DNA of 64,000 bases from Leptolyngbya sp. FACHB-261 (GCF_014696065.1 NZ_JACJPL010000022.1:214213-278212), one strand, 5' to 3'; counted from the first letter of the stretch, positions 51,886 through 60,955 are shown. The notes: generated by a model not told the origin, from the sequence alone. Program-made: numbers and translations.

Positions 51886-52985
51886 CCAACTTGCACTGGA
51901 ATCAGGCCGAAAACGTTCTCTGCGTGCGGCTCGACACGATTGGCGATGTCCTGATGACCACACCCGCCTTGCGAGCCCTCAAGGTATCCCGTGCCAACCG
52001 TCGCCTGACGCTGCTAACTTCTCCCGCCGGGGTTGAGGCGGCAGCGCTGGTGCCAGAACTCGACAACGTTCTGGTCTACGATGCGCCCTGGATGAAGGCT
52101 ACGGCGCCGCGCGCTGACAGCCAGCCGGAATATGGCATGGCCGAGCGCTTGCGGCAGGAAGTCTTCGACGCCGCTGTCATCTTCACCGTCTACAGCCAAA
52201 ACCCCTTGCCCTCAGCCTTCCTGTGCTACCTGGCCAATATTCCGCTGCGGCTGGCCCACTGCCCTGAGAATCCCTACCAGTTGCTCACTGATTGGGTGCT
52301 TGACCCGGAACCAGCACATAGCTTGCGCCATGAGGTGCGTCGCCAACTGGACTTAGTTGCCACGGTCGGTTGCCAAAGCCCAGATGAGCGCCTAGCCTTG
52401 CAGGTGCCGGAACTGGCAACGGGTCGGGTGCTAAATCGTCTAGCGGAACTGGAAATCGATCTGAAGCGGCCCTGGATCGTGATTCATCCTGGGGCTACTG
52501 CGCTTTCCCGCCGCTATCCACCCGAAAGTTTTGCCGAAGTTGCCCGTCAGTTGGTGCTGGAGTTGGGTGAGCAGATCCTGTTGACGGGCACTGAGCCGGA
52601 GCGAGAGCTGATCGAAGGCATTCAGCAGGGCATAGGTGTTGCTTCACATGCCCTGATCGGCTGCCTCAATCTGGCTGAACTCTCAGCCCTGATCGCGCTA
52701 GCGCCCCTACTGCTCAGCAACAACACCGGCCCCGTCCATATCGCGGCTGCGGTCGGTACGCCAGTCGTTGATCTCTATGCCCTCAGTAACCCGCAACACA
52801 CGCCCTGGCAAGTACCTAACCGGGTGCTATCTCACGACGTGCCCTGCAAATACTGCTACAAGAGCATTTGCCCAGAAGGGCACTATCACTGCCTACACTT
52901 GCTCACGCCCGAGACCGTTGTCGCTGCCGTCCGCGAACTCTTGCAAGAAACCCAGCGGCCTGCTTCTGTCCTGGAGATTGCCTAA
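51882..52985 (+). CDS. glycosyltransferase family 9 (heptosyltransferase-like)
   Basis: This 367-residue GT-B enzyme seems intact. N domain: NVLCVRLDTIGDVLMTTPAL and LTLLTSPAGVEAAALVPEL. C domain: WIVIHPGATALSRRYPPESF, ILLTGTEPERELIEGI and the nucleotide-site motif LLLSNNTGPVHIAAAVGTP. A Cys-rich segment KYCYKSICPEGHYHCL near the C terminus may bind a metal. It is translationally coupled to the kinase fragment before it (ATGA). It differs clearly from the GT9 gene at 47510, so they would act on separate acceptor positions. Its neighbours are broken, which questions whether it still has a substrate. Confidence 0.88.
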   Translation: MTNLHWNQAENVLCVRLDTIGDVLMTTPALRALKVSRANRRLTLLTSPAGVEAAALVPELDNVLVYDAPWMKATAPRADSQPEYGMAERLRQEVFDAAVIFTVYSQNPLPSAFLCYLANIPLRLAHCPENPYQLLTDWVLDPEPAHSLRHEVRRQLDLVATVGCQSPDERLALQVPELATGRVLNRLAELEIDLKRPWIVIHPGATALSRRYPPESFAEVARQLVLELGEQILLTGTEPERELIEGIQQGIGVASHALIGCLNLAELSALIALAPLLLSNNTGPVHIAAAVGTPVVDLYALSNPQHTPWQVPNRVLSHDVPCKYCYKSICPEGHYHCLHLLTPETVVAAVRELLQETQRPASVLEIA

Positions 52986-53824
52986 TCAGCACTGTCGATG
53001 TTCTGATTCCCACTTACTGCCGACCCGTTGCCCTGGCAGTGACCCTGACTAGCCTGGCTGCCCAGACCTACCGGGACTTTCGCCTCGTGATCTCCGATCA
53101 GAGCGAAGACCTGGACCCGACCAAAACAGGGGAGGTGCAGGCAGTAGTACGGTTGCTGCGCGCCCACGGTCACTGCGTCGAGATCTACAAGCACTTGCCG
53201 CGCCAGGGCATGGCGGAGCAGCGCCAATTTTTGTTGGACCAGGCCAACGCGCCCTACTCCCTATTTCTAGATGATGATCTGCTTCTTGAGCCCTGGGTGG
53301 TGTCGCAGATGGTCAAGGCGATTCAAGCAGAAAACTGCGGTTTCGTTGGCAGTGCCCTCAGTGGCTTGAGCTTTCTTGGGGATGTGCGCCCACAAGAGCA
53401 GTCTATTGAGTTTTGGGAGGGACCAGTTGAACCGGAAGTTGTGCAACCCGGCACGCCGCAATGGGAGCGCTATCGCTTGCACAACGCCGCTAATATCTAT
53501 CATTTGCAAGAACGCTTGGGCTTGAGTCCAGAGCAACCGCGCAAGTACCGGGTGGCCTGGGTGGGGGGATGCGTTCTCTACGACACTGCTAAATTGCGCG
53601 AGCTCGGTGGCTACAGCTTTTGGCAAGAGTTGCCAGTGGCGCACTGTGGTGAGGATATGTTGCCGCAGTTGCGGGTGATGGCGCGTTATGGCGGTTGCGG
53701 CTTGATTCCTTCCGGTGTCTATACACCAGGAATTGCCAACAACGGTGGTCGAGCGTCAGGTCAACCCTCCTAGTGTGCTTAGCCTTGACCCTACCCCATC
53801 AGTTGGAGTTTGCAACCGTTAGGG
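52979..53824 (+). pseudogene. glycosyltransferase family 2, start lost and 3' frameshift
   Basis: The GT2 domain reads STVDVLIPTYCRPVALAV, RDFRLVISDQSED, LFLDDDLLLEPWV (DDD metal motif) and VGGCVLYDTAKLRELGGY with CGEDMLPQLR. The frame has no ATG, GTG or TTG near the domain; the nearest in-frame start is a TTG at 52868 deep inside the previous gene. The frame ends at 53773 with an odd tail (GIANNGGRASGQPS). The DNA reads sensibly in another frame: with one base removed near 53729 it gives GVYHQELPTTVVERQVNPPS and continues to a stop at 53821. A one-base insertion is the simplest reading. The gene is probably inactive or the base call is wrong. Confidence 0.72.
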
Positions 53825-54295
53825 GGATCTGTGTCTAGCAATGGCTTCAGCGTTGAGCCCAATGTGCGCAAAATCGCCCACGGCGACAACGGCCACCAGC
53901 AAACTTTGCCGCGGTCGGGGATGCCTTGGCAGCAGGAGCTGAGGTGTTGTGACAGGCGCTAGACCTGAGGAACGAACCCTCACTGTCGTCGCTGAGGTAT
54001 CTGAGCAGGAAGTCATCGCTCCAGCGCTTGATTTGCTTCAGAATCAAGCTCCAAAGATACAACTCTGAGATAACCCAAAAGGCGGAAGACCCAGTGTGTA
54101 GCTCTTGTTACTGTTATCTGGTGGTCATTAAGTTTCTTAAAAAGGCTCTCATGGTGAAGTCGGTTTACCGGCTGCCCAATTGAGTCTGGCTTAAAGTTTT
54201 TTGTGCGGGTGGGCACGGCGAAAAGGGGCTAGACCCGAGCACAAGCGATGTTTGGCTAGGCTACGGGTGAAAAACTATTGAGAAGGAAGATTTCT
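53774..54295. other. degenerate coding remnants downstream of the glycan locus
   Basis: Short stretches look coding but are broken. One frame gives ANFAAVGDALAAGAEVL before a stop. Another (GTG at 53949 to TGA at 54068) gives TGARPEERTLTVVAEVSEQE and ends IAPALDLLQNQAPKIQL. Neither is identified. The last part holds the promoter region of the haem-oxygenase-like gene. Confidence 0.4.
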
Positions 54296-55465
54296 ATGCA
54301 AAGCAACGTTATCCCACGTTTAGATCTAGAAAAGTTAGAGGCGGTTACTCCAGCACAGAACTCTTCCACTGGTCCAGTTAACCTCAACTACGCTGAAGCT
54401 GAGCAGATCTTTATTCAGCTTCTAGATACTGAAAACTTAGACCAAAATCTCGCGACTCATCACCCAGAAATTGAGCAGTTTGAGCAGGCCTTGGTGACCG
54501 CCATTCAAGCAGCTTATGCAGAGGCAACCAGCCCTGAAGATGCACAAGCGGAGGCTCACCTCTTTCTCCAACGAGTGCTCTATCGCATCAATCGGCTTAA
54601 GCTGTTTTGGTACGACGATCTGCAGCACTACACCAACGAGCGCTCCTTTTACCTACAGCAGGTCCGCAACCAAATCGAGGCGGCTTGGCAACCTTGGGAG
54701 TTGACCCATTTGGATGTAGAAGCGCTAGAAAAGTTAGATCTAGAAGCGGTCAAGCAAGCTCTAACTGAGCGGGCAGCGGCTGATTTGGATCCACCTCTTT
54801 CAGCAGAAAGCCGCTTTTTGCGTGAGCAAATGACCGAACTGGGTTATCGTCATTTGTTGGCGATTACTTCTTTCGATGGCTTGGTTGAAGCTAGTCGCCT
54901 CTCACGCATTTTGGGGGGTGCTGCTAACGAGATCCAAGCGACTCTAACTCGGGTGCTGATTGAAGAGTATGGGGGCGGGCGTTTACATCGCAAGCACTCC
55001 ACTTTCTTTGCGCAAATGCTGGCAGAGTTTGGTATGAGCACCGAGCCTGAAGCCTATTTTGATCTAGTGCCCTGGCAAGTTCTAGCCTGCGCAAACCACA
55101 ACTTTTTACTGACCGAGTGTAAGCGTCATTTCTTGCGCTACAACGGTGGCCTAGCCTATTTTGAAGTTGCTGGACCTTCGGCTTATAGAAACTACCTAGC
55201 TGCTGCTCAGCGATTGAACCTTTCTACGGCAGCAATGGGCTACTGGGATTTGCATATCCGAGAAGACGAGCGGCACGGTCGCTGGATGATGGATGATGTC
55301 TCCTTGCCCCTTGCGGAGCGATATCCAGTTGAGGCTTGGCAGTTAGTTCTAGGCTACGACCAAGAAAAACTGATGGGAGACCGAGCCGGTGCTGCTGTCG
55401 TACGCTATATTCGCGAAGCAGAACGGGAAATGGTTGACCCAATTTCTTCCAGCGATACCCAATGA
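54296..55465 (+). CDS. haem-oxygenase-like iron-containing redox enzyme
   Basis: The 389-residue protein belongs to the haem-oxygenase-like diiron (HDO) group. The C-terminal half (about 195-385) is a helical bundle: SRLSRILGGAANEIQATLTR followed by LIEEYGGGRLHRKHSTFF, then GYWDLHIREDERHGRWMMDD, which carry Glu/His residues suited to a dinuclear iron site, and AGAAVVRYIREAEREM. The N half is helical and unassigned (FLQRVLYRINRLKLFWYDDL). Known HDO enzymes oxidise or cleave amino acids and lipids in natural-product routes. The ATG at 54296 has AAGGA upstream. A methyltransferase gene follows after a terminator. Confidence 0.8.
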   Translation: MQSNVIPRLDLEKLEAVTPAQNSSTGPVNLNYAEAEQIFIQLLDTENLDQNLATHHPEIEQFEQALVTAIQAAYAEATSPEDAQAEAHLFLQRVLYRINRLKLFWYDDLQHYTNERSFYLQQVRNQIEAAWQPWELTHLDVEALEKLDLEAVKQALTERAAADLDPPLSAESRFLREQMTELGYRHLLAITSFDGLVEASRLSRILGGAANEIQATLTRVLIEEYGGGRLHRKHSTFFAQMLAEFGMSTEPEAYFDLVPWQVLACANHNFLLTECKRHFLRYNGGLAYFEVAGPSAYRNYLAAAQRLNLSTAAMGYWDLHIREDERHGRWMMDDVSLPLAERYPVEAWQLVLGYDQEKLMGDRAGAAVVRYIREAEREMVDPISSSDTQ

Positions 55466-55474
55466 GTGGATTAA

Positions 55475-55508
55475 AAGAATATCTAGGGCTTAGGCTCTAG
55501 ATATTCTT
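55475..55508 (+). terminator. intrinsic terminator
   Basis: AAGAATATCTAG and CTAGATATTCTT form a perfect 12-bp stem with a 10-base loop 10 bases after the stop of the haem-oxygenase-like gene. Confidence 0.75.
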
Positions 55509-55639
55509 ATGGGCTTCTGTTTTGAATTAAAGTTTCTGCCTGCTGTTAACCCAGCTGACTACCTTTCCTGTGTTTTTGCGCTGTTTGATTGCGCTTGCTT
55601 TGTTGAGTTCCAGCTCTTGATATTACTGAGGTTACTCCC

Positions 55640-56383
55640 TTGAAAGAAGCACTGCTGAACCTGGAAGAATCCACTAAACTGTTCTCTCCTAAAGAAGTAT
55701 TCTTCTGCCCAGAGGAGTCTCAGTTCTATTCTCATTGTTTAGATTTACTGGTTCTCAATCGTTGCGTCAGTTCTGAGGCCATCGTTGAGTTTGGTTGTGG
55801 AGATGGCAGCCCAATCATCAACTCGCTGCTTAAGACACCATTCAAAGGAGAAATTCACGGCTACGACCTCAATGCTTCGGCTTGTAAGGTTGCTCAGTCA
55901 AGAATTGAACAATATGGGTTAGACAACAAATACGTTATTCATAATCACTCTTTTTTTGAAGCTGCAAGACCCGAAGCAGAATATTTAATTGCGAATCCAC
56001 CCTATCTGCCTGCCCCTGACGCCGATATTTTGATGCCACTCCTGCATGGGGGTAGTGACGGAGCTAGCATTACTAAACAGCTCCTAGCTTTAAACTACGA
56101 CAATGTGCTGGTGATGCTATCCAGCTACTCTAATCCGATTGATACAGTTGAATACGCTAAATCTCAGGATTACTGTATTGCGGACTTTATGATTTTGCCT
56201 TTGAAGTTTGGCTACTACAGCTCTGAACCCAAAGTCAAACATACAATTTTCAATCTTCGCAGAAAGCGCAAAGCCTTCTTCTCCCCGAACATCTACTTTT
56301 TGGCGGGTGTTCTGTTCAAAAAGCAGTGTCAATCTACAGTTGATCTGTCTGATGAACTGCTCAGAGTCATGACTGTTCTGTAG
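55640..56383 (+). CDS. class I SAM-dependent methyltransferase (NPPY type)
   Basis: The 247-residue protein has a Rossmann methyltransferase fold: motif I VEFGCGDGSPIINSL (about 52-66), acidic loop IHGYDLNASACKVAQ, and the NPPY motif in EYLIANPPYLPAPDADIL. NPPY is typical of enzymes that methylate planar amide or amine nitrogens (PrmC/HemK type) or adenine. HemK's N-terminal helical domain is missing, so the target is open. GGSDGASITKQLLAL is a family-like helix. The start is a TTG at 55640 with GAGG before it. It follows the haem-oxygenase-like gene after a terminator. Confidence 0.82.
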   Translation: MKEALLNLEESTKLFSPKEVFFCPEESQFYSHCLDLLVLNRCVSSEAIVEFGCGDGSPIINSLLKTPFKGEIHGYDLNASACKVAQSRIEQYGLDNKYVIHNHSFFEAARPEAEYLIANPPYLPAPDADILMPLLHGGSDGASITKQLLALNYDNVLVMLSSYSNPIDTVEYAKSQDYCIADFMILPLKFGYYSSEPKVKHTIFNLRRKRKAFFSPNIYFLAGVLFKKQCQSTVDLSDELLRVMTVL

Positions 56384-56464
56384 CAGAGTGACAAGCTAGA
56401 CCCTCGTTTAGGGCTGATCGAGTTCAGTCAGTTTACTGGCCTGTTATTGGTAAGTGTAGGGGTC

Positions 56465-57865
56465 ATGGCTTTCGATTACGATCTGCTAATTATTGGGGCT
56501 GGCTCCGGGGGCATGGCGGCTGCTCGTGTAGCCGTCGAGTGTGGTGCTAAGGTTGCTTTGGTTGAGCAGGAGGCGATTGGGGGTACTTGTGTCAACCGCG
56601 GCTGTATTCCCATGAAGCTGCTGGACTACGCCTCCCGCTTTTCGCGTCTGTACCAAGAGGCAAAGCATTACGGTTGGACTGTTGCTAACCAGTTTGATTG
56701 GTCTAGCTTTATGGCTGCCAAAGATCAAGAAGTTCAGCACATCAACCAAGCCAAGCTCAGCCAGCTTGAGCAAGCAGGCATCGAGCTGATTAAGGGGCAG
56801 GCTTGCTTCGTTGACGAGCACACTGTAGAGATTATCTCTGCCCAAGCAAGTCTTGCCCAAATAAGTACGGCTCAATCAAGCACTTCCCAAACAACGAATC
56901 GAATCAGCGCTGAAAAGATTCTGCTAGCAGTGGGCTCGAAACCTTTCCTACCCCATGTCCCAGGGATCGAGCATGCAATTACCTCTGAAGAGATGTTTCG
57001 TCAAAAGCGCCAGCCGCAGCAGATTGCCATTGTTGGTGGTGGCTACATCGGCGTGGGTTTTGCTAGTGCCTTAAACGGCTTGGGTTCTCAAGTGACACTG
57101 CTAGTTCTTGAAGACCAAATCCTGTCTGGTTGGGACGATGATATCCGCAATATTGTTAGTTCCGGCATGACCCAAAGGGGCGTGCAGATTTGGTGTGGTA
57201 CCAAGGTTGAAAACATTGAGCCGGAAGGAAACTTTCGCTTAACCTTGTCAGGCGATCATCCTAGTTTCTTGCTGGTCGATACCCTACTTTACGCCACGGG
57301 TCGCATTCCCAATACTGACGGTCTGGCGCTGGAAAAGGCAGGTGTAAAACTGGGTGAGAAAGGTGCAGTTGTGGTGGATGAGCAGTACCGTACAAATCAA
57401 CCCCACATCTTCGCGATTGGCGATTGCATTAATCGGGTTGAACTGACCCCAGTTGCTGTTGCCGAAGGACGAGCTTTTGCTGAACAGGAATTTGGCAGCC
57501 AGCGCCGCAACGTCAATTACGATTGGGTGCCTGCTGCTGTTACCTGTCAACCGGAGGCCGCCACAATCGGCCTAACTGAGGCTCAAGCCCGCGAGAAACT
57601 GGGCGATGCTGTGCAGTGCCACCGTCGGGAGTTTCAACCGCTGTTTTACAGCTTCAGCCCTGAGCGAGAGCCCACGTTAATGAAGCTGATTGTGGATGGC
57701 AGTCAGTCGGAAAAAGTAATTGGTGCTCATATTGTGGGCCGAGGGGCTTCTGAAATCGTTCAGAGTGTTGGCCTGGCCCTCAAAATGGGCGCGACTCTAA
57801 ACGAGTTTGAAGCCCACATCCCAACTCATCCCACTAGCGCCGAGGAGCTATTCAGCCACCGCTGA
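56465..57865 (+). CDS. gor: glutathione-reductase-like FAD flavoprotein
   Basis: This 466-residue pyridine-nucleotide disulfide reductase has the FAD site DYDLLIIGAGSGGMAAARVA, the redox disulfide GGTCVNRGCIPMKLL (two Cys with four residues between), the NAD(P) site IAIVGGGYIGVGFASAL, GDCINRVELTPVAVAEGRAF and the C-terminal THPTSAEELF with the catalytic His. It is closest to glutathione reductase: RVELTPVA and the interface are of GR type. A 20-residue insertion rich in Ala/Gln/Ser/Thr (about 125-147) is unusual and coded by a short repeat. The ATG at 56465 is preferred over 56447. It would reduce glutathione disulfide with NADPH in the cytosol. Confidence 0.88.
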   Translation: MAFDYDLLIIGAGSGGMAAARVAVECGAKVALVEQEAIGGTCVNRGCIPMKLLDYASRFSRLYQEAKHYGWTVANQFDWSSFMAAKDQEVQHINQAKLSQLEQAGIELIKGQACFVDEHTVEIISAQASLAQISTAQSSTSQTTNRISAEKILLAVGSKPFLPHVPGIEHAITSEEMFRQKRQPQQIAIVGGGYIGVGFASALNGLGSQVTLLVLEDQILSGWDDDIRNIVSSGMTQRGVQIWCGTKVENIEPEGNFRLTLSGDHPSFLLVDTLLYATGRIPNTDGLALEKAGVKLGEKGAVVVDEQYRTNQPHIFAIGDCINRVELTPVAVAEGRAFAEQEFGSQRRNVNYDWVPAAVTCQPEAATIGLTEAQAREKLGDAVQCHRREFQPLFYSFSPEREPTLMKLIVDGSQSEKVIGAHIVGRGASEIVQSVGLALKMGATLNEFEAHIPTHPTSAEELFSHR

Positions 57866-57872
57866 GAAGGCC

Positions 57873-58577
57873 TTAGCAATATTGAGCGACATCTTCGCCG
57901 CACTGCTCTGCCAGGTAACAGAGAGAGCGAAAGCGCAGTCCTACCAGCTGCTCGTATAGCGGGTTGAGCTTGCACATCGGGGGAATGTGGACCACTCGAT
58001 GACCAAACAGCTTCACATCGCGCTCGAAGGGGCACTGGGCAGGGATCAGGCGACAGAGGAACCGCGCAATGCGGGGATCCTGAACGTCCATGCCATCTAA
58101 CCAGTTACGCACAGGTTGCAAGACATCTGAGTGCACTCCAGACTGGATGGCGGGAGGCACAGTGGCAAGTTCAACTCTTACCTGTCTCGGCTCCAGGGTC
58201 ACCCGGAGTGACTGCAAGGCGTCCACTGTTTGGCCCAGCGCATCGCAGAAGCGATGCAGCAGCTCGTCCTCCGCTTCGGAGTAGAAGCCGTCAGCCACCG
58301 CGGTCATCACCGCTGTGCGCAGAAAGTTCTGGGCCAAGTCTGAACTTCCGGGTTGGTCAGAGCCAAGGGCCGCAGCCAACTCAGCTGGGCTAATCGGCTT
58401 TAGGGTTTCTAATTGCAAGTCATCAGCCAGTTCGTCACGGGTGATAGCCGCGATAAACTGCTGCTCCTCAAGACTGAAATCACCGTCTGCCCAGGCAACC
58501 GCCAGCAGTCCTCGTAGCCAAGCAGAGATTTGCTGAGACGAGTAGGTAGAAGTTGGAGGGCACATAAAGACCTGCAT
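57873..58577 (-). CDS. TerB-like / Mo-dependent nitrogenase C-terminal domain protein
   Basis: The 234-residue protein has a TerB-like helical domain (about 10-125): QISAWLRGLLAVAWADGDFS, EEQQFIAAITRDEL and AVMTAVADGFYSEAEDELLH with its paired acidic motifs. Then comes the domain known as Mo-dependent nitrogenase C-terminal (about 165-234): VRNWLDGMDVQDPRIARFLC, CPFERDVKLFGHRVVHIPPM, KLNPLYEQLVGLRFRSL and CYLAEQCGED. That domain occurs in many cyanobacteria that do not fix nitrogen, so it does not imply nitrogenase. Four cysteines in the C part could bind a metal. I chose the ATG at 58577 (GGTGG upstream); a frame to 58655 would overlap leuD. Confidence 0.78.
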   Translation of the reverse strand: MQVFMCPPTSTYSSQQISAWLRGLLAVAWADGDFSLEEQQFIAAITRDELADDLQLETLKPISPAELAAALGSDQPGSSDLAQNFLRTAVMTAVADGFYSEAEDELLHRFCDALGQTVDALQSLRVTLEPRQVRVELATVPPAIQSGVHSDVLQPVRNWLDGMDVQDPRIARFLCRLIPAQCPFERDVKLFGHRVVHIPPMCKLNPLYEQLVGLRFRSLCYLAEQCGEDVAQYC

Positions 58578-58617
58578 ACTAAGCCACCGCAGAAGGAGAA
58601 GTGGCGCTGAAGGTGAA

Positions 58618-59235
58618 TCAGGCTCGAACGTCCGGCTCGACTGATGGGCTGGCAACCCGAGCGACCTCAGTGCCGGATCTATTCTGACCCTTCGGACTCG
58701 AAATCATGCCAGTTGATCGGGCATATTCGAAAATTCCACCGGCATCGATCACCGGACCCACCTCACCGATAGGCCGCAGCGTGTACTCTTGACCCGTTGT
58801 GTGGTTGATCAATTTGTCCTGGTCAAAATCTAGAGTGACTTCTTGCCCTGTCTGGAAAACATCACAAAGCCGCGCTTCTGACTCCCAGGGATACAGTTCT
58901 CCGGTCGCTGCACAGTTGCGGAAAAAGATGCGGGCATAGGACTGAGCAATTACCGCCCCTACCCCTGCCGCGCCCAGCGAGATCGGGGCGTGCTCCCGGG
59001 ACGAGCCGCAGCCGAAGTTCTCGCCCGCAATGATGATCGGGTAGCGCGTCTTCATCTCACCCGCTTCAATAAACCTGCCGTAGCGGTCTGGCAGGCCGCA
59101 AAGGGCATAGCTACCCAACTTCTCGTACTCATCCGGCTTGGAGGGCACTAGGGTCAGATATTCAGCCGGAATGATCTGGTCAGTGTCGATATTGTCATCA
59201 ACAACGAAAACGGGACCAGAAAGGGTTTTGCTCAT
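58618..59235 (-). CDS. leuD: 3-isopropylmalate dehydratase small subunit
   Basis: The 205-residue LeuD combines with LeuC (aconitase fold, 4Fe-4S) to isomerise isopropylmalate in leucine synthesis. Motifs: VDDNIDTDQIIPAEYL at the start, IIAGENFGCGSSREHAPISL as the substrate loop, VIAQSYARIFFRNCAATG and TLDFDQDKLINHTTGQEYTL. Normal length and all motifs are present; the C-terminal 20 residues are unusual. leuC is not in the window. Start is the ATG at 59235. The TerB-like gene follows on the same strand, 40 bases downstream of the stop. Confidence 0.95.
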   Translation of the reverse strand: MSKTLSGPVFVVDDNIDTDQIIPAEYLTLVPSKPDEYEKLGSYALCGLPDRYGRFIEAGEMKTRYPIIIAGENFGCGSSREHAPISLGAAGVGAVIAQSYARIFFRNCAATGELYPWESEARLCDVFQTGQEVTLDFDQDKLINHTTGQEYTLRPIGEVGPVIDAGGIFEYARSTGMISSPKGQNRSGTEVARVASPSVEPDVRA

Positions 59236-59335
59236 AGCAGTGCAATTTAGAAAGAGGGTGATCGGTAGGGGCCCAGGGCTAAGCGCCTAGTGCGTCATTT
59301 GGCTCAAGAGAGCGGCCAGGAGATCATCGGGCGAT

Positions 59336-60094
59336 TCAGAACGGCGACTCATCCACACCTGGGGTCGGTTGAACCTTCAAGTAGCTTAAGAAATCTAGCA
59401 GTTCGTCGTCCGTGAGTTGCTTGCGCGACTTCTTGCCGTAGGTCAGTTGCAGGTGGCGGCTACCAATGTTGGCATCCCAGCCTAAGCGAACGATCTCGAC
59501 ATCGATCTGAGCCATCGCACTGGAGAGGTCTACAGGCGCGGTCAGCCGAGCCGAAGCATTCGCCTTCTTGCCATTAGTTGCACCACGCTCGGCTTGAGCC
59601 GAGCGCAAGCTGGGGCGAGATACCTCACGACTTTCAGGCATCGCTTCCATCTCTAAGGCTGGAGGAGCCATCTCCGGCAGCGCGTTGGGACGAGAGGCAG
59701 GCAGTTCCGCCGGTCCAGTCGAGTGATTGGACATCAGCGTCACCTGCATACCGTAGGTGGACTGGGTTGATGCAGGTGGTTGGCCTGTGATCCCCGCCAT
59801 GCGCAAAGCCCGCTCTAGAGCGCGGTCTTCTGCTTGCTCGATCTGGGGAGCAGCAGCCATGGCTGAACCGAGCGTGATATCACCGGCTTGGGCGACCGCT
59901 TGCACCACATACTCGCCATCCTCTCGCCTCAAGAGCGTTGTCTTGAGACTACCGTTGGGATAGCGTTCGCGAAATTGAGCGTACATGGCAGCGTTAGGCA
60001 GTTGCGCTTTGGTTGCCGAATGAGGAGACTGCATCTGGTAGTGGAGGGCCACAGTTCCAGACGGGTCTACCCTATTAGAGCCTAGCTGAAACAA
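59336..60094 (-). CDS. cyanobacterial hypothetical protein
   Basis: This 252-residue protein is not recognised. The N part (about 20-105) reads AQFRERYPNGSLKTTLLRRE, DGEYVVQAVAQAGDITLGSA and AEDRALERALRMAGITG, a mixed alpha/beta domain that looks like a single-strand-binding or dsRNA-type fold but is not assigned. A low-complexity middle follows. The C part has AQIDVEIVRLGWDANIGSRH and LTDDELLDFLSYLKVQP, with a helix and conserved Trp. Its start is unclear: TTG at 60094 opens the frame, GTG at 60052 or ATG at 60034 are alternatives. It is divergent from rph and may share its promoter region. Confidence 0.6.
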   Translation of the reverse strand: MFQLGSNRVDPSGTVALHYQMQSPHSATKAQLPNAAMYAQFRERYPNGSLKTTLLRREDGEYVVQAVAQAGDITLGSAMAAAPQIEQAEDRALERALRMAGITGQPPASTQSTYGMQVTLMSNHSTGPAELPASRPNALPEMAPPALEMEAMPESREVSRPSLRSAQAERGATNGKKANASARLTAPVDLSSAMAQIDVEIVRLGWDANIGSRHLQLTYGKKSRKQLTDDELLDFLSYLKVQPTPGVDESPF

Positions 60095-60226
60095 GGGAGA
60101 TGAACGAACCTTGAAACTATCCGGATCGACAGCATAGCGGAAGGATCGCGTTGAAAAAAAGAAAACTTTCTTCCGAGGGCCGAGAGCACCTATCCTGACG
60201 GAGTGAGCTTCTCTGGGGAGTCAGTC

Positions 60227-60955
60227 ATGGCAAGCAGTAGACCAGATGGACGGCGGCTGGACCAGTTGAGACCTGTGCGCTTTGAACGCCAATATACTCG
60301 CTTCTCATCCGGATCAGTCTTGGCGCATTGTGGTGACACGCGGGTGCTGTGCACGGTCTCCATTGAGGAAACTGTCCCCCCGTTCCTCAACGGCACTGGT
60401 CAAGGCTGGGTGACTGCCGAATATCGCCTGCTGCCTGGTTCTACGCCCCGCCGTCAGGCCCGCGAGACGCTCAAGCTTTCAGGGCGCACCCAAGAGATTC
60501 AACGCTTAATCGGGCGTAGCCTGCGGGCTGCAATTGACCTCAAAGCGCTAGGGCCTCGAACTCTACTGGTCGATGCAGACGTGCTACAAGCTGATGGCGG
60601 CACGCGCACGACAGCCATTACTGGCAGTTATGTGGCTGTGGTTGAAGCCCTTCTGGGCCTTCAAAGCCAAGGACTTCTGACAGAGTTGCCCATCCGAGCT
60701 CCAGTCGCCGCCATTTCTGTAGGCCTACTAGAGGGCGAAGCCCGGCTCGATCTAAACTACCCCGAAGACGTTGCTGCCAGCGTTGACCTCAATGTCGTGA
60801 TGACTGAGCATCAGGGGGAGCTGTCTTTGGTGGAGGTTCAAGGCACTGCTGAGGGCGATCCCTTCAGCCGCAAAGATTTAGATCAGATGCTGGATCTGGC
60901 CACCGTTGGCATCAAAGAATTGATTCTAGCCCAGCAACAAGTTCTGCAACCATAG
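60227..60955 (+). CDS. rph: ribonuclease PH
   Basis: This 242-residue phosphorolytic 3'-5' exonuclease trims tRNA precursors. Motifs: [94 protein letters not shown] and the phosphate/metal site [18 protein letters not shown], ending [20 protein letters not shown]. All are complete. I chose the ATG at 60227, six bases after GGGGAG; a GTG at 60203 would add eight residues. No rdgB gene, its common partner, follows here. Confidence 0.95.
   Translation: MASSRPDGRRLDQLRPVRFERQYTRFSSGSVLAHCGDTRVLCTVSIEETVPPFLNGTGQGWVTAEYRLLPGSTPRRQARETLKLSGRTQEIQRLIGRSLRAAIDLKALGPRTLLVDADVLQADGGTRTTAITGSYVAVVEALLGLQSQGLLTELPIRAPVAAISVGLLEGEARLDLNYPEDVAASVDLNVVMTEHQGELSLVEVQGTAEGDPFSRKDLDQMLDLATVGIKELILAQQQVLQP

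Noticed and set aside
58090..58536. Plus-strand frames opposite the TerB-like gene
   Set aside because: Short, without binding sites, and antisense to a supported gene.
57873..58577. Nitrogen fixation capacity implied by the nitrogenase C-terminal domain
   Set aside because: That domain name is historical and the domain is common in non-fixing cyanobacteria; no nif gene is in the window.
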